The notes under the pieces are model-generated. The model worked only from the letters and a program-made list of their open reading frames with translations, was not told where the DNA came from and did no database searches. A stretch of 64,000 nucleotides of DNA, taken from assembly GCF_030272615.1 (NCBI RefSeq), contig NC_081412.1, positions 24,677,860 through 24,741,859 on the forward strand. Direction: 5' to 3'. Below are positions 11,891 to 22,767 of this stretch, one piece after another (position 1 is the first letter of the stretch; every line of letters starts with the position of its first letter). This stretch comes from Cryptomeria japonica. Lineage: Eukaryota; Streptophyta; Pinopsida; Cupressales; Cupressaceae. The position numbers and the translations under genes were made by a program.

Positions 11891-12850
11891 TTTCAAGTCT
11901 TACATAACACTCCTTTGAAAAAGTGAATTTGGCTAGCTATGTTGTTTGTGTGCTTCAATTGATTAGACTACTCATATGTTTATTTTAGATGGTTGTTGTG
12001 GTACAATACATTGTATACTCTCACCTTGTCCATCTCAAGAACTAGTGGTTTGAACATGATAAGGACATTGCATTGTAGCTTAATTTTAGTTGAATATTTT
12101 TAATTTTAAAGGTGGTTCATACAAGTTTGGAAGGTGAAAGGTTGTCCATTGAGTGATTTGAAGAGTCATCGAGGAGTTGTGGAACATTGAGGGAGTGAAA
12201 GAGTTGAGTGGCTAAGGTTGGGCACCCATGTTGGAGCCATTGTATTATCATGTCTGCCAATTGACAATTATCTTCTGCGTGTGTGTTTGCAATTTGTTTC
12301 TTATCTCTTGTTTTGAGATACCATAATGGTTTTGTCTCTCATAGTTTTCTATAAATTAGAGCCATGAGTTGGTAGTGTTATGTTTGGTTCTTGTAGGTAA
12401 TAGGGTGCTCCCGAGAAGTGAAGTGTATTGTTGTATGTCTCATTGTGAAGATTAATAATATACTTGTCATCTTTACAGAGTGAAGTTTTTTCTTGAAAGG
12501 GTTTATCCACATAAAATTAGTGTCTACGATTTGTTGAGTTTTCTATATGAATTGAATGTGCAATCACATACATATTGTACATTTGCTATCACATACATAT
12601 GTTAATATCACAAGCTTTCTTCACCTTGTTTTCAACAATAATTACATTTCGTTGAATAAGTGGGAAGTGTATGTGCTCATTGTAAAGGTACATTCCGTTG
12701 AATAAGCATTTAAGTGTTTTCCTTTCGATTCTTGTATCTAGTACTCCACTGAAAAGGTGATTTTGGCTTCCTATGTCATCTTGTATTCTTCAATTGATTA
12801 GATTATGCCTTTGCTAGTTTTAGATAGTTGGTGTGGTCCTATACACTCTA
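11813..12850. repeat. Pair of 207-bp direct repeats flanking an LTR-like segment
   Basis: Copy one is 11813-12020 and copy two is 12644-12850. Both contain TTGAATAAG, GTGCTCATTGTAAAGGTA, TTCAATTGATTAGA and a TTTTAGAT..TTG.TGTGGT tail in the same order, with many substitutions. They bracket 12021-12643, which includes the LTR-like segment. Confidence 0.65.
12229..12637 (+). mobile_element. LTR-like segment, probably copia, without internal region
   Basis: The segment starts TGTTGGAGCC and ends TTTTCAACA, so the ends form a TGTTG...CAACA pair typical of plant LTRs. Inside, a CTATAAAT TATA-like box near 12350 is followed by a GAAAGGGTTTATCCACA motif near 12497, which resembles the region near the end of plant copia LTRs. 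Flanking 5-mers (ACCCA and ATAAT) do not match, and no primer site or polypurine tract adjoins. It is therefore a solo or broken LTR, or a rearranged copy. Confidence 0.5.
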
Positions 12851-12916
12851 GTAGAGAAAAATTATATTTGGTCCTCTTGCATTGAACCAAAACAATCATG
12901 CTTCAGATTTTTTTGA

Positions 12917-13042
12917 ATGAAAAACTTGTTAAACTTGTTGAGAGCACCATTATATCTTCTTTTGGATTTAACTTAAGGTATGAAAAACTTGTTAAACTTG
13001 TTGAGAGCACCATTATATCTTCTTTTGGATTTAACTTAAGGT
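12917..13042. repeat. 63-bp tandem duplication
   Basis: Two adjacent, essentially identical 63-bp units (12917-12979 and 12980-13042), each starting ATGAAAAACTTGTTAAACTT. The short open frame across them is a by-product of the 63-bp period being a multiple of three. Confidence 0.9.
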
Positions 13043-13287
13043 GTTGTTCATTTTGTAATTTGGATTTTGTATTCTTTTTTATATTGTCAAATTTTGAAGT
13101 TGTTTGGAATATTTTTTAGGTGGGTATTTCTTGGCTTGAATTTTAGTTTTGCAAGAACATGTGAAAGTTTTATAGAAATATACAACTTATTGAATCATGA
13201 AAATAAAATAATAATTTGATTTTCAAAGAAAAGTGAGGTCACTTGTGAACTTTTGACATAAATAACTCCGGAAAAGAAAAAAAAAAC

Positions 13288-13858
13288 AATTTTAACATCC
13301 ACAAGGCTAAACATTAATCTCAGTGGTTTTTTAATAAAACAAAAGTCTCAACCATTGGGATAGCAAAAACACCTCAAAACACAATGACGGTAATGATTTC
13401 AAAATCTTCTCTAATTTTGTAAAGTTGTATAGACATGGCATGAACGCTGAAGGAGCCAAATGGTGTCTCTAATGTCATTTGGAGGTCTCAATTCAAAATT
13501 TACATTCTTTTATGGATTTCCATGGCAACAAACCAACCATCCCCAAATTATGTTAAGGATGGTAATTTTAACATCCACAAGGCTAAACATTAATAATCTC
13601 AGTGGTTTTTTAATAAAACAAGTCTCAACCATTGGGATAGCAAAAACACCTCAAAACACAATGACGGTAATGATTTCAAAATCTTCTCTAATTTTGTAAA
13701 GTTGTATAGACATGGCATGAAAACTGAAGGAGCCAAATGGTTCATTTCATCATTTTGGTGTCTCTAGTGTCATTTGGAGGTCTCAATTCAAAATTTACAT
13801 TCTTTTATGGATTTCCGTGGCAACAAACCAACCATCCCCAAATTACGCTAAGGATGGT
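13288..13858. repeat. Tandem duplication of about 276 bp
   Basis: Copy one is 13288-13563 and copy two 13564-13858. Both run from AATTTTAACATCCACAAGG to AAATTA.G.TAAGGATGG with small indels. Short third echoes of the end (AATTACGCTAAGGATGGTAA) recur near 13960-13979. This lies downstream of the 3' end of the large minus-strand gene. Confidence 0.85.
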
Positions 13859-13870
13859 AAAAACCTTTTG

Positions 13871-13960
13871 AATCTTCTTGCACTACAGGAATGTGAACAG
13901 CATAACACCGAAGAACTCGATCCTCTACTTCACCAAGAGTCACCAAGAGTCTATTTCCCA
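13871..13960 (+). pseudogene. Scrambled fragment of the neighbouring repeat-protein gene
   Basis: 13871-13920 matches the coding strand of the large gene at 15020-14971 over 50 bp with three differences, so it is inverted relative to the gene. It is fused directly to about 18 bp (GATCCTCTACTTCACCAA) that match the opposite strand of the same gene at 15038-15055. A local CACCAAGAGT duplication follows. Such a sense/antisense fusion of two nearby gene pieces suggests template switching or fold-back repair. It has no start codon or splice signals and is not expected to encode a product. Confidence 0.75.
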
Positions 13961-14244
13961 AATTACGCTAAGGATGGTAATTACGCTGAAGGGACCTGTT
14001 ACATTGATTGAAAACGCTTGCATTTAGTGCTAAAAATTTAAGACTGGTTTTTAAATCGAAAGTGAATTTATCATTGCCGATCATTTTATAAATCAAGCCT
14101 GCAATGTGTTCTGCATTTTTATTATCAATACTGCTTCAACACTGTAGATAGGCCTCCAGCTGTAAATAAAACTTTATTCATAAAATAGTCCAAAAGGAGC
14201 AAGGTGGAAAAGTAATGGCAACGAACCAAGTAGATTCAAGTTCC

Positions 14245-14250
14245 TTTATT
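14245..14250 (-). terminator. Candidate poly(A) signal AATAAA
   Basis: Minus-strand AATAAA about 165 bp after the stop codon of the large gene. A second AATAAA lies at 14171-14176. Either would give a 3' UTR of about 180-260 nt. Confidence 0.5.
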
Positions 14251-14322
14251 CAAATTAACACATTAAATTTTACTCTTTGCCTATATGAGATCCAGGCAGA
14301 ATGGCCAATAGGAGTTCACAGT

Positions 14323-14359
14323 CCAAATTGCATGTATATAAAAAAAGACATGCAATTGG
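14323..14359 (-). other. Stem-loop in the 3' UTR of the large gene
   Basis: Arms CCAAATTGCATGT and ACATGCAATTGG pair over 12 bp with one bulged base and an A-rich loop. It sits between the stop codon and the first AATAAA, so it would be in the mRNA. Its function is unknown. Confidence 0.5.
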
Positions 14360-14411
14360 AAGAATATATTGAAAGAACTTGGTAATAAAACATTTATAGA
14401 TCAGACATTTT

Positions 14412-14429
14412 GGGTCACTTTTGTGACCC
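14412..14429 (-). other. Perfect hairpin over the stop codon
   Basis: The minus strand reads GGGTCAC, AAAA, GTGACCC: a 7-bp stem with a 4-base loop, and the TGA stop in its 3' arm. Confidence 0.7.
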
Positions 14430-14522
14430 GTAAGTAATTTGAAGCTCTGCCTTGTTTGGCCCTTTCTCTCTCTCTTCTAGATCATTTGACGATAAGTTGT
14501 GCAAAGCAGATCTTTTGCCAGC
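14415..14522 (-). CDS. Exon 3 of the large repeat protein
   Basis: Thirty-five codons plus TGA (14417-14415), after a TTTGCAG acceptor at 14529-14523. The peptide is short, charged and polar, starting AGKRSALHNL. The stop codon lies inside a perfect 7-bp hairpin (14412-14429). The reading frame of the previous exon would otherwise continue into a hydrophobic tail unlike the rest of the protein, which supports splicing here. Confidence 0.75.
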   Translation of the reverse strand, partial: AGKRSALHNLSSNDLEEREKGPNKAELQITYGSQK

Positions 14523-17500
14523 CTGCAAATTGAACAATAAACGTTAGAGGGATGAAGTCACTTGATTCATGGAAAAAGATTCAAAGAGAAACAATAGAAT
14601 AACCAAATTTACCTTCTTTTCCTTGTATATAGCTTTGAGCTTGCGCAGACTTAGATGATCATAATTCTCCTTCTTAATTTCATTTTGCAGATTGTTCCCA
14701 CAAGTCACCTCATCTTTGCTGCAGGGTTTCTCCTGAAAGTGAGTAGAGACCTTAGCCATCTTGTCCTTGCACATAACTCGGAGCTTGCATAGACTTAGGC
14801 TAGTTAAGGGAGGGAAATTCTTCTTCTCAATCAGCAAAACATTGTTGTTAGCCTCGTTTTGCAGTTTGTCTACGTAAGTCAATTGTCCTTGCTCATCTGG
14901 GCCACAGGTTTTCTCATGGAAGTGAGTGTCTGCCATATAAAGAGGGGCTTTAGCCTGACAAAGTGTTTCTTCGAGTTCTTTGGTGTTATGCTGCTCACAT
15001 TCCTGTAGTGCAAGAGGATTTTTATTTCCCAAACCAAGATCCTCTACTTCACCAATGGTCTTAAATGCTTCCTGCGATTCCATCACCTCTGTCTCCTCAT
15101 CAGTGTTACTCAAACCAAGATCCTCTACTTCACCAATGGTCTTAAATGCTTCCTGCGATTCCATCACCTCTGTCTCCTCATCAGTGTTACTCAAACCAAG
15201 TATTTCTAGCTTGACATGTGATGATTCCTGTTCATCATCAATTGTATTTAGAATGCTCTGCTCTTCCTTGGGGGGTGTCGAAGGAACAAATTCCTCCCTG
15301 CTACCAGTCTCGCCATCAATTGTATTTAGAATGTTCTGCTCTTCCTTAGTGGGTGTCGAAGGAAAAAATTCCTTCCTGCTACCAGTCTCATCGTTAAAAC
15401 CATTTTGTTTTTCAGCCTTGACTGTGTTCTGAACAAAACCTTTTGCCTTAAAATGAGTAAGTTCCTTAGCGAAAGGAGAGTTATTTGAACCTGTTTCATC
15501 ATGACTGGTGAGGTCTTTAATTCTCTCTTCAACTGTACAGATGCATACTGAGTGTAATTCCTTCTTACCATCTAGCAGTTGTTTCATCATGACTGGTGAG
15601 GTCTGTAATTCTCTCTTCATCTGGTCTTCACTATCTATTTGCACAGAAGACGATTCCATTCTTTTCTCATCCTTAGCTTCATTGTCAACTTGGACAGATG
15701 ATGATGTCACCCTTATTACATCAGTCTGATTGTCATTATCAATTGAAAGATATGCCAATCTTTCCACCAGGTCAGCTTTGGCATTACCAATTGAGATACT
15801 GGTTACTGCTTCAGAGACATTATTACTAAAGTGAGCTTGAATATCATCCTCATCTTCTAATCCAGTTGGAACTTTCCCTTCAGTTGCACCATCTTCAGTT
15901 TTCACGAGTAGAGTAACTGGGCTGTTTTGCACTAAACTCTGCCGCCTAATTTCACAGAATGAGACATGCACTTCATGTGAACAGAGTTCATTATTATGAA
16001 CTTCGCTTGGAACATTCTTATCTTGCCCTTCTCTTTTTGGTAATTCTAAAATGTTCGGCATTACACTTAAGACCAAGTCCTCAGAATTCTTGGCGCCTGG
16101 GTCTTCTTCAGTGCCTATGTCACTTCGTATTTCTTTGTATACGTCTTCCATTATATTATCAATGGTTTCATCACCTAAATTAGCTGTGCATTGTTGCAAT
16201 TCAGATGGTTTCTCAACAACACACGTAAGATCATCTGAACCAACTGCTTCTGTATGCAAACAGTCTTTTTCAGTTGGTCCTGCCACAGTCCCGGGTTCAC
16301 CAACTACAATTTCCTGGTCAACCATCATAGTTAGGGTTGTTTGACTCTCCTCATCTTTGATGCCAGGAGATCCACTTTCTTGAGCACACAGAGTTTCTGG
16401 CTCAACTCCATTAGGGCTTTCAGCTATGCTCAGACCATCCTGCATAGACGCCCCTTGACTCTCCTCATCTTTGATGCCAGGAGCTTTTCCTTCTTGAGCA
16501 CACATAGTTTCAGGCTTAGTTTCATTAGGGCTTTCAGCTATGCTCAGACCATCCTGCATAGACTCCCCTTGACTCTCCTCATCTTTGATGCCAGGAGCTT
16601 TTCCTTCTTGAGCACACATAGTTTCAGGCTTAGTTCCATTAGGGCTTTCAGCTTTTCCCACATCTTTCTGCACAGTTTCCTCCTGGCTTACCTCATCTTT
16701 GATGCCAGGAGCTTCGCCTTCTTGAGCACACATAATTTCTGGCTTAATTCTATTAGGGCTTTCAGCTTTGCTCACACCTTCCTGCATAAACACTCCCTGA
16801 CTCTCCTCATCTTTGATTTCGCCTTCTCGAGCACAGATAGTTTCTGGCTTAGTTCCATTAGGGCTCTCAGCTTTTCCCACATCTTTCTGCACAGTTTCCT
16901 CCTGACTTACCTCATCTTTGATGCCAGGAGCTTCGCCTTCTTGAGCACACATAATTTCTGGCTTAGTTCTATTAGGGCTTTCAGCTTTACTCACACCTTT
17001 CTGTATAGACACCCCCTGACTCTCCTCATCTTTGATTTTGCCTTCTTGAGAACAGATAGTTTCTGTCTCAATTCCATTAGAGCTTTCAGATATGCTCACA
17101 CCTTCCTTCATAGATTCTGCATGACCCTCCTCAGCTTTGATGCCAGGAGCTTCACCTTCTTGAGCACACATAATTTCTGGCTTAGTTCTATTAGGGCTTT
17201 CAGCTTTACTCACACCTTTCTGTATAGACACCCCCTGACTCTCCTCATCTTTGATTTTGCCTTCTTGAGCACAGATAGTTTCTGTATCAGTTCCATTAGA
17301 GCTTTCAGATATGCTCACACCTTCCTTCATAAATTCTGCGTGACCCTCCTCATCTTTGAAGCCAGGAGCTTTGCCTTCTTGAGAACACATAGTTTTCAGC
17401 TCAGTTTCATTAGGGCTTTCAGCTATGCTCACACCTACGTGCATATACTCCCCTTGACACAAAAATTTAGATTTGATGCCATAAGGAAAAGTTGCATCAT

Positions 17501-20500
17501 CATCAGCCTTTGAAATCAAGTGCATAGGTTGTGGCTGAATTCTGCCAGGTCCAGCTATGACCACACCATTTTGAACAGTTTTCCCCTGAATCTCCTTAAC
17601 TACAATGCAAAGAGCTTCACCTGTCTGAGCATTTCTGGAATCTATGCCATAAGAAAAAGCTGGATTTTCATGAACCTCCAAATTGTTACGCTTTGTTTCT
17701 GGCTCAGGTTGTCCACTGTAGCTTTCAGTTATATTCATACCTTTCAAACAGATCTCATCTTCAATGGTTTCTTGAGCAAGGTCAGCTTCAAGTAGATCAA
17801 GCTCTTTGTGATGAGATTTTATTGCTGCTTTCTTTGCAGTTCTCCTGTGACCAACTCTGCCCTGCTTTATTTTAGAGCAATCTAAATCAGAATTTGATTC
17901 CCCTCCATTTTTCACATCAGCTGAATCATACGAAATTTGAATCTGGTTTGTTTGTGTACAAATGGACATTTGCTTACTACCCTTGCTTGCAGAATCTTCC
18001 ATGGCATCTCCATCAAGTAACTTTGGAGAGTCATTCTTTGTACTCAGTGCCCTCAGTGCCCTCCGTGTATGAACAGGGCTTTTTGCATGTTTCTTGGCAG
18101 AAACTTTGACTGATGTCTCTGCTGGATCATATTCAACTTTTTTGTCACTGGAAATTTTTATTCTTTTAGAGGCTCCAGGGGTTTCCTTTACAGAATCTAC
18201 CCCACTGTACTTACTTCTTGATAATGCCCTTGTTGATCTCCTACAGATTGGATTCTGATCACCTTTACTTTCATCATGCACTCCTTGAATGTTCTCTTCA
18301 GCAACTTTTTCAGATCTTTTTCTTGATGAGCTTACCCACTTAGTCCTGGAGATTTCTTCATCATTCATGTCATCTGTCCATTTTATGCTCTCTTTTGTAG
18401 CTTCCTCAATTTTTTTCCTTGACAACTTTCCCTTGGGTCCAGTTCTGGAGATTTCTTCAACTGATTCATAATTCACATCATTTGTCCCTTTGCTCTCTCC
18501 TGTAGCTTTTCCAACTTCATCAACTTTCTTCCTTGACGACCTTCCCTTGAACCTAATGTCAGAGAAGACTTTGACAGATTCATCATTTGCATCATCTGTC
18601 CCTGTACTTTCTCTTGTGTCTTCTTCAATGTTATGGTTTGCACCAGTTGACCCATCAATGTTGTCTTCTGCAGCTTCTTTTACTGCATCAAATTTCTTCC
18701 TTATTGACTTGTGCCTAGTCTCATGGACTTCTTTGAAAGGTCCATCATTATTTGTCCCTTGAATGCTTTCTTCTGTAGCTTCTTCCAGTTTATCAACTCT
18801 ATTTCTTGACGGCCTTGCCTTTGTCCCAGTCTTTAGGACGACTTCAACTGATTGGTCATTTGCATCAAATGACTCTTGAATTCTCTCTTCTGTGGCCATT
18901 TCTACTTTATCAACTTTTTTTCTTAATAAACCTCTCTTGGACCTAGTCTTTGGGACAACTTCAATTGTTCCTCCTCCTCTTTCACACGATTCTTGTTCCT
19001 GCAACAGAGCTTTGGCATCCTCTGTATGAGTTAAAACTTGATTGATCTCTTCTGTAGCCATTTCCATTTTATCAACTTTCTTTCGTGATGGTTTGGGCCT
19101 AGTCTCGGTGACATTATTTGCCTCATCACTTTCTTCTTCATTTTTACATGAATCATGTTTCTGTTGTACAGGTTTAGCATCCTCTGTATCAATTGCATTA
19201 CAGCCTCTCATACTGGGATTTTTTTCATTTGTGCCTCTTTTACAGGTTCTGCCTCTTCCTGCCTTTACAGAGGTGTAAGGAGTAACTGATGATTCATCGA
19301 CATCTTTATCCAGTATCTTTCTTTGTCTTATTTTGCTTCTAGATTTTTCTGTTTGATCTCCACATTTCCCTTTCAGGGTTTTGACGGCACTTTTCACGTG
19401 TTTTTCTTTCAATGCAGATGGAGCTTCATCATCATCCAACACAATAGGCTCTTCTGCACTCTTACCTTCTGCAGCAACTTCATGCTTCTCTGATCTAGTG
19501 CACTTTCTGGGGGTATTTGAAATGTCAGTTAGAACAGACTTGTCACCTGTGTCTTCAGATTTGGCTTGTTGCTTCTGAAACCCATCACCAGAAGGTTTAT
19601 TATTGTCAACCTGAAACACCAATATTGTACTGAGAAATTACCAAAGGAAAAAGGTTACACTATTCAATATGACTAAAACTACACATGATTGGAAAAAGGT
19701 TACAGATCATTTATATCCAATACCCAAAAATCAAATAAGTGACAAAAATGCATCTAGTTTGGACAAATATTGGATTCGTTCCTTAACAAAAAATCCAAAC
19801 AAACTAGAATTAGTGTTTAGGTCTGGCTCATCAAATACTAGATCTGCAAAGGAAACATTGTTTTAAGATCAAACTATGAAGGCCAGAGTTATGCCTACGC
19901 ATTTTAACTCTATCTGAAACCTGAAGTAGTTCTAGCAGAGAAGCCCTACTAGACTATTAGTAATCGCAAAATCCCAAATATCTGATGCATACTGATATGT
20001 AAGTATCAGCTAAATTCATCTATACATGCCAGTAAATGATGAGCATATGTTTGTTCCTTAGATATTAATAAGTGGTGAGCACCTGACAATTGGTTGATTT
20101 AATTGTTGGTATTCTCTTTTTTACGAAGCAATCAATCTATTTTCCCTGTTACATAGATGCAGGTTTGAGAAACGTTAACAGAAAAAGTTGAAGAAATCCT
20201 AGACTAAGCTGCAACCTAGTTCAATCACTACTTTTGACAAAATTATTATTAGGGTTCAGGTTTGAGAAACATTAACAGAAAAAGCTGAAGAAATCCTAGA
20301 CTAAGCTGCAACCTAGTTCAATCACTACTTTTGACAAAATTATTATTAGGGTTCGGGATTCAAAACAATGGTAAATTTCCTATTATGATGCAGATCAGGC
20401 ATCTATCTGTTTTCCCTGCTACATAGATGCAGGTTTGTGAAACATTAACAGAGAAAGCGAAAGAAATCCTAGGACTAAGCTGCAAACCTAGTTCAATCAC

Positions 20501-22318
20501 TGCTTTTGACAAAATTATTATTAGGGCTCATGATTCAGAACAATGATAAATTTCTTATTTAAGAAAACCCATGATGCAGATAAGGCCTCCATCCTGCAAA
20601 CAATTCTAACAGTTGCAAAGAACAAAAGGAAAAACCACCATCTCAGAAATTTGTTGGTATGATCCATTTCATCATTTAAGCAATACAAAATTATCTACAA
20701 AGAAAGAAAGCTGTGTCAAAATCCTCATCAGTTCATTCCCATAGCTCCCACCTCCAAGACAAAAACCCCTATATGTAAACAGACTACCTCCAACCCACTA
20801 ACAAAACCAAAATCCAAAAATGGGACTGTCGCCTCAGGAAAAAGGTGGTGACAGATACACACCAAAAATAGGGAACACAAGTGACAAAAATAAAGAGAAA
20901 CACATCCTCCAAGTTTAGAAGAGTCTGAGTTGAAGAACTTCAAGAGATCTGCTTCAGTGACCTAGGTGTTGTTGGAGTCAGGCAACAACCTTAGTGTCTA
21001 CTATCTTCTCAATTTGTTCCATCTTTTTTTAGGGTAAATGATTGATCCAATCTTTCTACCCATTGTCACCTTTTTGAACACCTCAACAAAAAACATTGCC
21101 AAATAAACTATTGTAAAAAACAAGAGTGATTCAAAATGAGTTGCTATGTATGATTTTGAGAGAATTTATGGTAGAGTGATTCAAAATGAGTTGCTATGTA
21201 TGATTTTGAGAGAATTTATGGTGTGTCCATATACATGACAAAATAAAGTTGCTAGTGTTGATCATGGGTACTCATTGAATGAAACGTATTCTTCAGATCC
21301 AAAAAGCAACATATCAAGTGATGTCAAACTGGTGCACCAACACAACTCTAATTTAATGCACAACTAGTGGTCTACCTTTTTAAATTTTTGTGGGGGGCGA
21401 GGCGGGGGCGGCGCTTTTTGATATGGTGTGTCCATATACATGACAAAATAAAGTTGCTAGTGTTGATCATGTGTACTCATAATTGAATGAAATGTATTCT
21501 TCAGATCCAATCAGCAACATATCAAGTGATGTCAAACTGGTGCACCAACACAACTCTAATTTAATGCACAACTAGTGGTCTACCTTTTTTTATTTTTGTG
21601 GGGGGCGAGGGGGGGCGGCGCTTTTTGAACACCTCAACAAAAAGCATGATTTGGACCTGAAACCTTAATTATAAGGAAGGGCATTGCCAAATAGGCTATT
21701 GTAAAAAATGAGAGTGATTCAAAGTGAGTTGATACGTATGATTTTGAGAGAATTTATGGTGCATCCATATAAATGAGAAAATGATGAGCACATATTCTTT
21801 CCTTATTTTTCTAATAAATGATGAGCACCTGCTAATTCGTTTTTTTGTAATTTCACATTGATTAATTGATTTAGTTTGTTGGTTTTCTCTATTGCCCCCG
21901 TCACAGTTTATGGATGCAGTTTTGAAAAACATAACAGAATATCTGAAGAAATCCTGGGACGAAGCTGCAAACTATCACTACTTTTGACAAAAAGATTATC
22001 TGGGGTTCAGGGTTAAGAACAACCATGATTTCATATAAAAGAAAAACCAGAAGGCTGAAGAAGAAACGGGAAATCCATCTGCTACTAACAAAAGTGTTGG
22101 ATCAGCATATAGAACCCACATCAATTCATTCGTAAAAGTAAAACAAAACCTCAAGAGCCAGTGTGAATCCATAATAAGCTTATAGTTTAGGGTTTAGAAC
22201 TTACATTGAGGAGAGCAGTAAGTGCCTCAGCCATGGAAACATTTGTCAAGTTGGCAGGAATGGCATGCTTTTTGCACAAGGCCTGGAGTTCCCTTCTGTT
22301 TAGAGTAAAATAATCCAT
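14415..22318 (-). CDS. Large repeat-containing nuclear-type protein, three coding exons
   Basis: Three exons join in phase 0: 22318-22205, 19610-14613 and 14522-14415. They give 38, 1666 and 35 residues, 1739 in all. Introns are GT-AG: 2594 bp with donor GTAAGT and acceptor TTTCAG, and 90 bp with donor GTAAAT and acceptor TTTGCAG. Exon 1 encodes a helical, SAP-like start (MDYFTLNRRELQALCKKHAI). The rest is hydrophilic and disordered-looking, rich in K, E and S, with basic clusters (RSKIRQRK, RRTAKKAAIK) and an SUMO-interaction-like PIVLDDDE near residue 93-100. Three repeat blocks are visible: about seven SRKKVD..ATEE units at 208-480, ten 35-38-residue units at 762-1129, and a 27-residue pair at 1511-1565. 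No membrane segment or catalytic motif is seen. A nuclear or chromatin/cytoskeleton-associated role is inferred; I cannot name the family. Confidence 0.82.
14613..19610 (-). CDS. Exon 2 of the large repeat protein (4998 bp)
   Basis: One giant uninterrupted exon of 1666 codons. The open frame extends past both splice sites, but the GT-AG junctions and phase-0 continuity with exons 1 and 3 set the ends. Internal DNA repeats underlie the protein repeats: the 16340-17480 block has ten units with higher-order pairing (units 2-3 repeat as 4-5, units 5-6 as 7-8), and 15034-15195 is an exact-period 81-bp duplication. A pair of ETGSR.EF.PSTP.KEEQ units sits at about 15240-15390. All repeat lengths are multiples of three, so expansion kept the frame. 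Confidence 0.88.
20035..22010. repeat. Intron 1 repeat family 1 (about 97-bp units and a larger diverged copy)
   Basis: Units starting AGGTTTGAGAAAC and ending TTATTATTAGGGTTC occur at 20161, 20258 (97 bp later, in tandem) and 20431. A diverged fourth unit lies at about 21912-22010. The flank before the first unit (GATGAGCA...GGTGAGCACCTG) also recurs before the fourth at 21783, so a larger segment of 220-320 bp was duplicated within the intron. Confidence 0.75.
21120..21760. repeat. Intron 1 repeat family 2 with G-rich motif
   Basis: A 50-bp unit (AGAGTGATTCAAAATGAGTT...) is in tandem at about 21124-21222. A unit of about 203 bp beginning TGTGTCCATATACATGAC follows at 21223 and again at 21426. 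Each ends in a G-rich run (GGGGGGCGAG then further G runs) at about 21393-21413 and 21600-21620. A further diverged copy starts near 21700. Confidence 0.8.
22205..22318 (-). CDS. Exon 1 of the large repeat protein
   Basis: Thirty-eight codons from ATG at 22318-22316 to CTCAAT before the GTAAGT donor (22204-22199). The peptide has RRELQALCKKHAIPANLTN followed by a second short helix, resembling the SAP-like start shared by several plant nuclear proteins. The sequence just upstream ends TTTACAG, so this exon may itself begin after a 5'-UTR intron whose donor could be AAG/GTATCG near 24050. Confidence 0.8.
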
Positions 22319-22767
22319 TCTGTAAAGCACAAATCCTTTGTTCTGCTCTTAAGCTTATTTTTCTCTTTTATTATTTTCTGAAATAACTAAGTAACGATGG
22401 CAGATTTATTCCCTCCTGCAAACTGATCATTCAATTAAAAAAACCTTTATCAATCACTCATAAATAACAAATTCAGAAAGCAACAGGCCATTACAGAATC
22501 TTAATTTTCTCACCGTATGCCATATAAGGATGTACAGGAGCCAACGAATGATCCTAGTTTTTCTCTTATAGCCTTTTATCCAAAATGCTGGAGCCACGGC
22601 AAATTTTATTTCTCCTGCAGACTAATTAATCAGATTAGTTAGAATTTTTTCCCTTGTCAGTCACTACTATATGCAGTAGATTTAGGTAAAAGGTATTTAC
22701 AAAAATTTATCTGCTACAACATATGACCTATTAGGATTTATGAGAGGCGGTAAATGATGATTCAAAT
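22319..22767. other. Upstream of exon 1, probably 5'-UTR intron
   Basis: No coding frame. On the minus strand a pyrimidine-containing stretch ending TTTACAG directly precedes the exon 1 ATG, so this part is plausibly the end of a 5'-UTR intron. Confidence 0.35.

Noticed and set aside
16341-17513. 390-codon plus-strand open frame opposite the large gene
   Set aside because: It lies exactly over the ten-unit repeat block; the frame stays open because the repeat is a multiple of three and lacks stops on this strand. Composition (LSTHSF..SFIRAFSYA) is antisense translation.
15508-18762. Numerous 60-100-codon plus-strand frames across exon 2
   Set aside because: All are shadows of the minus-strand coding exon.
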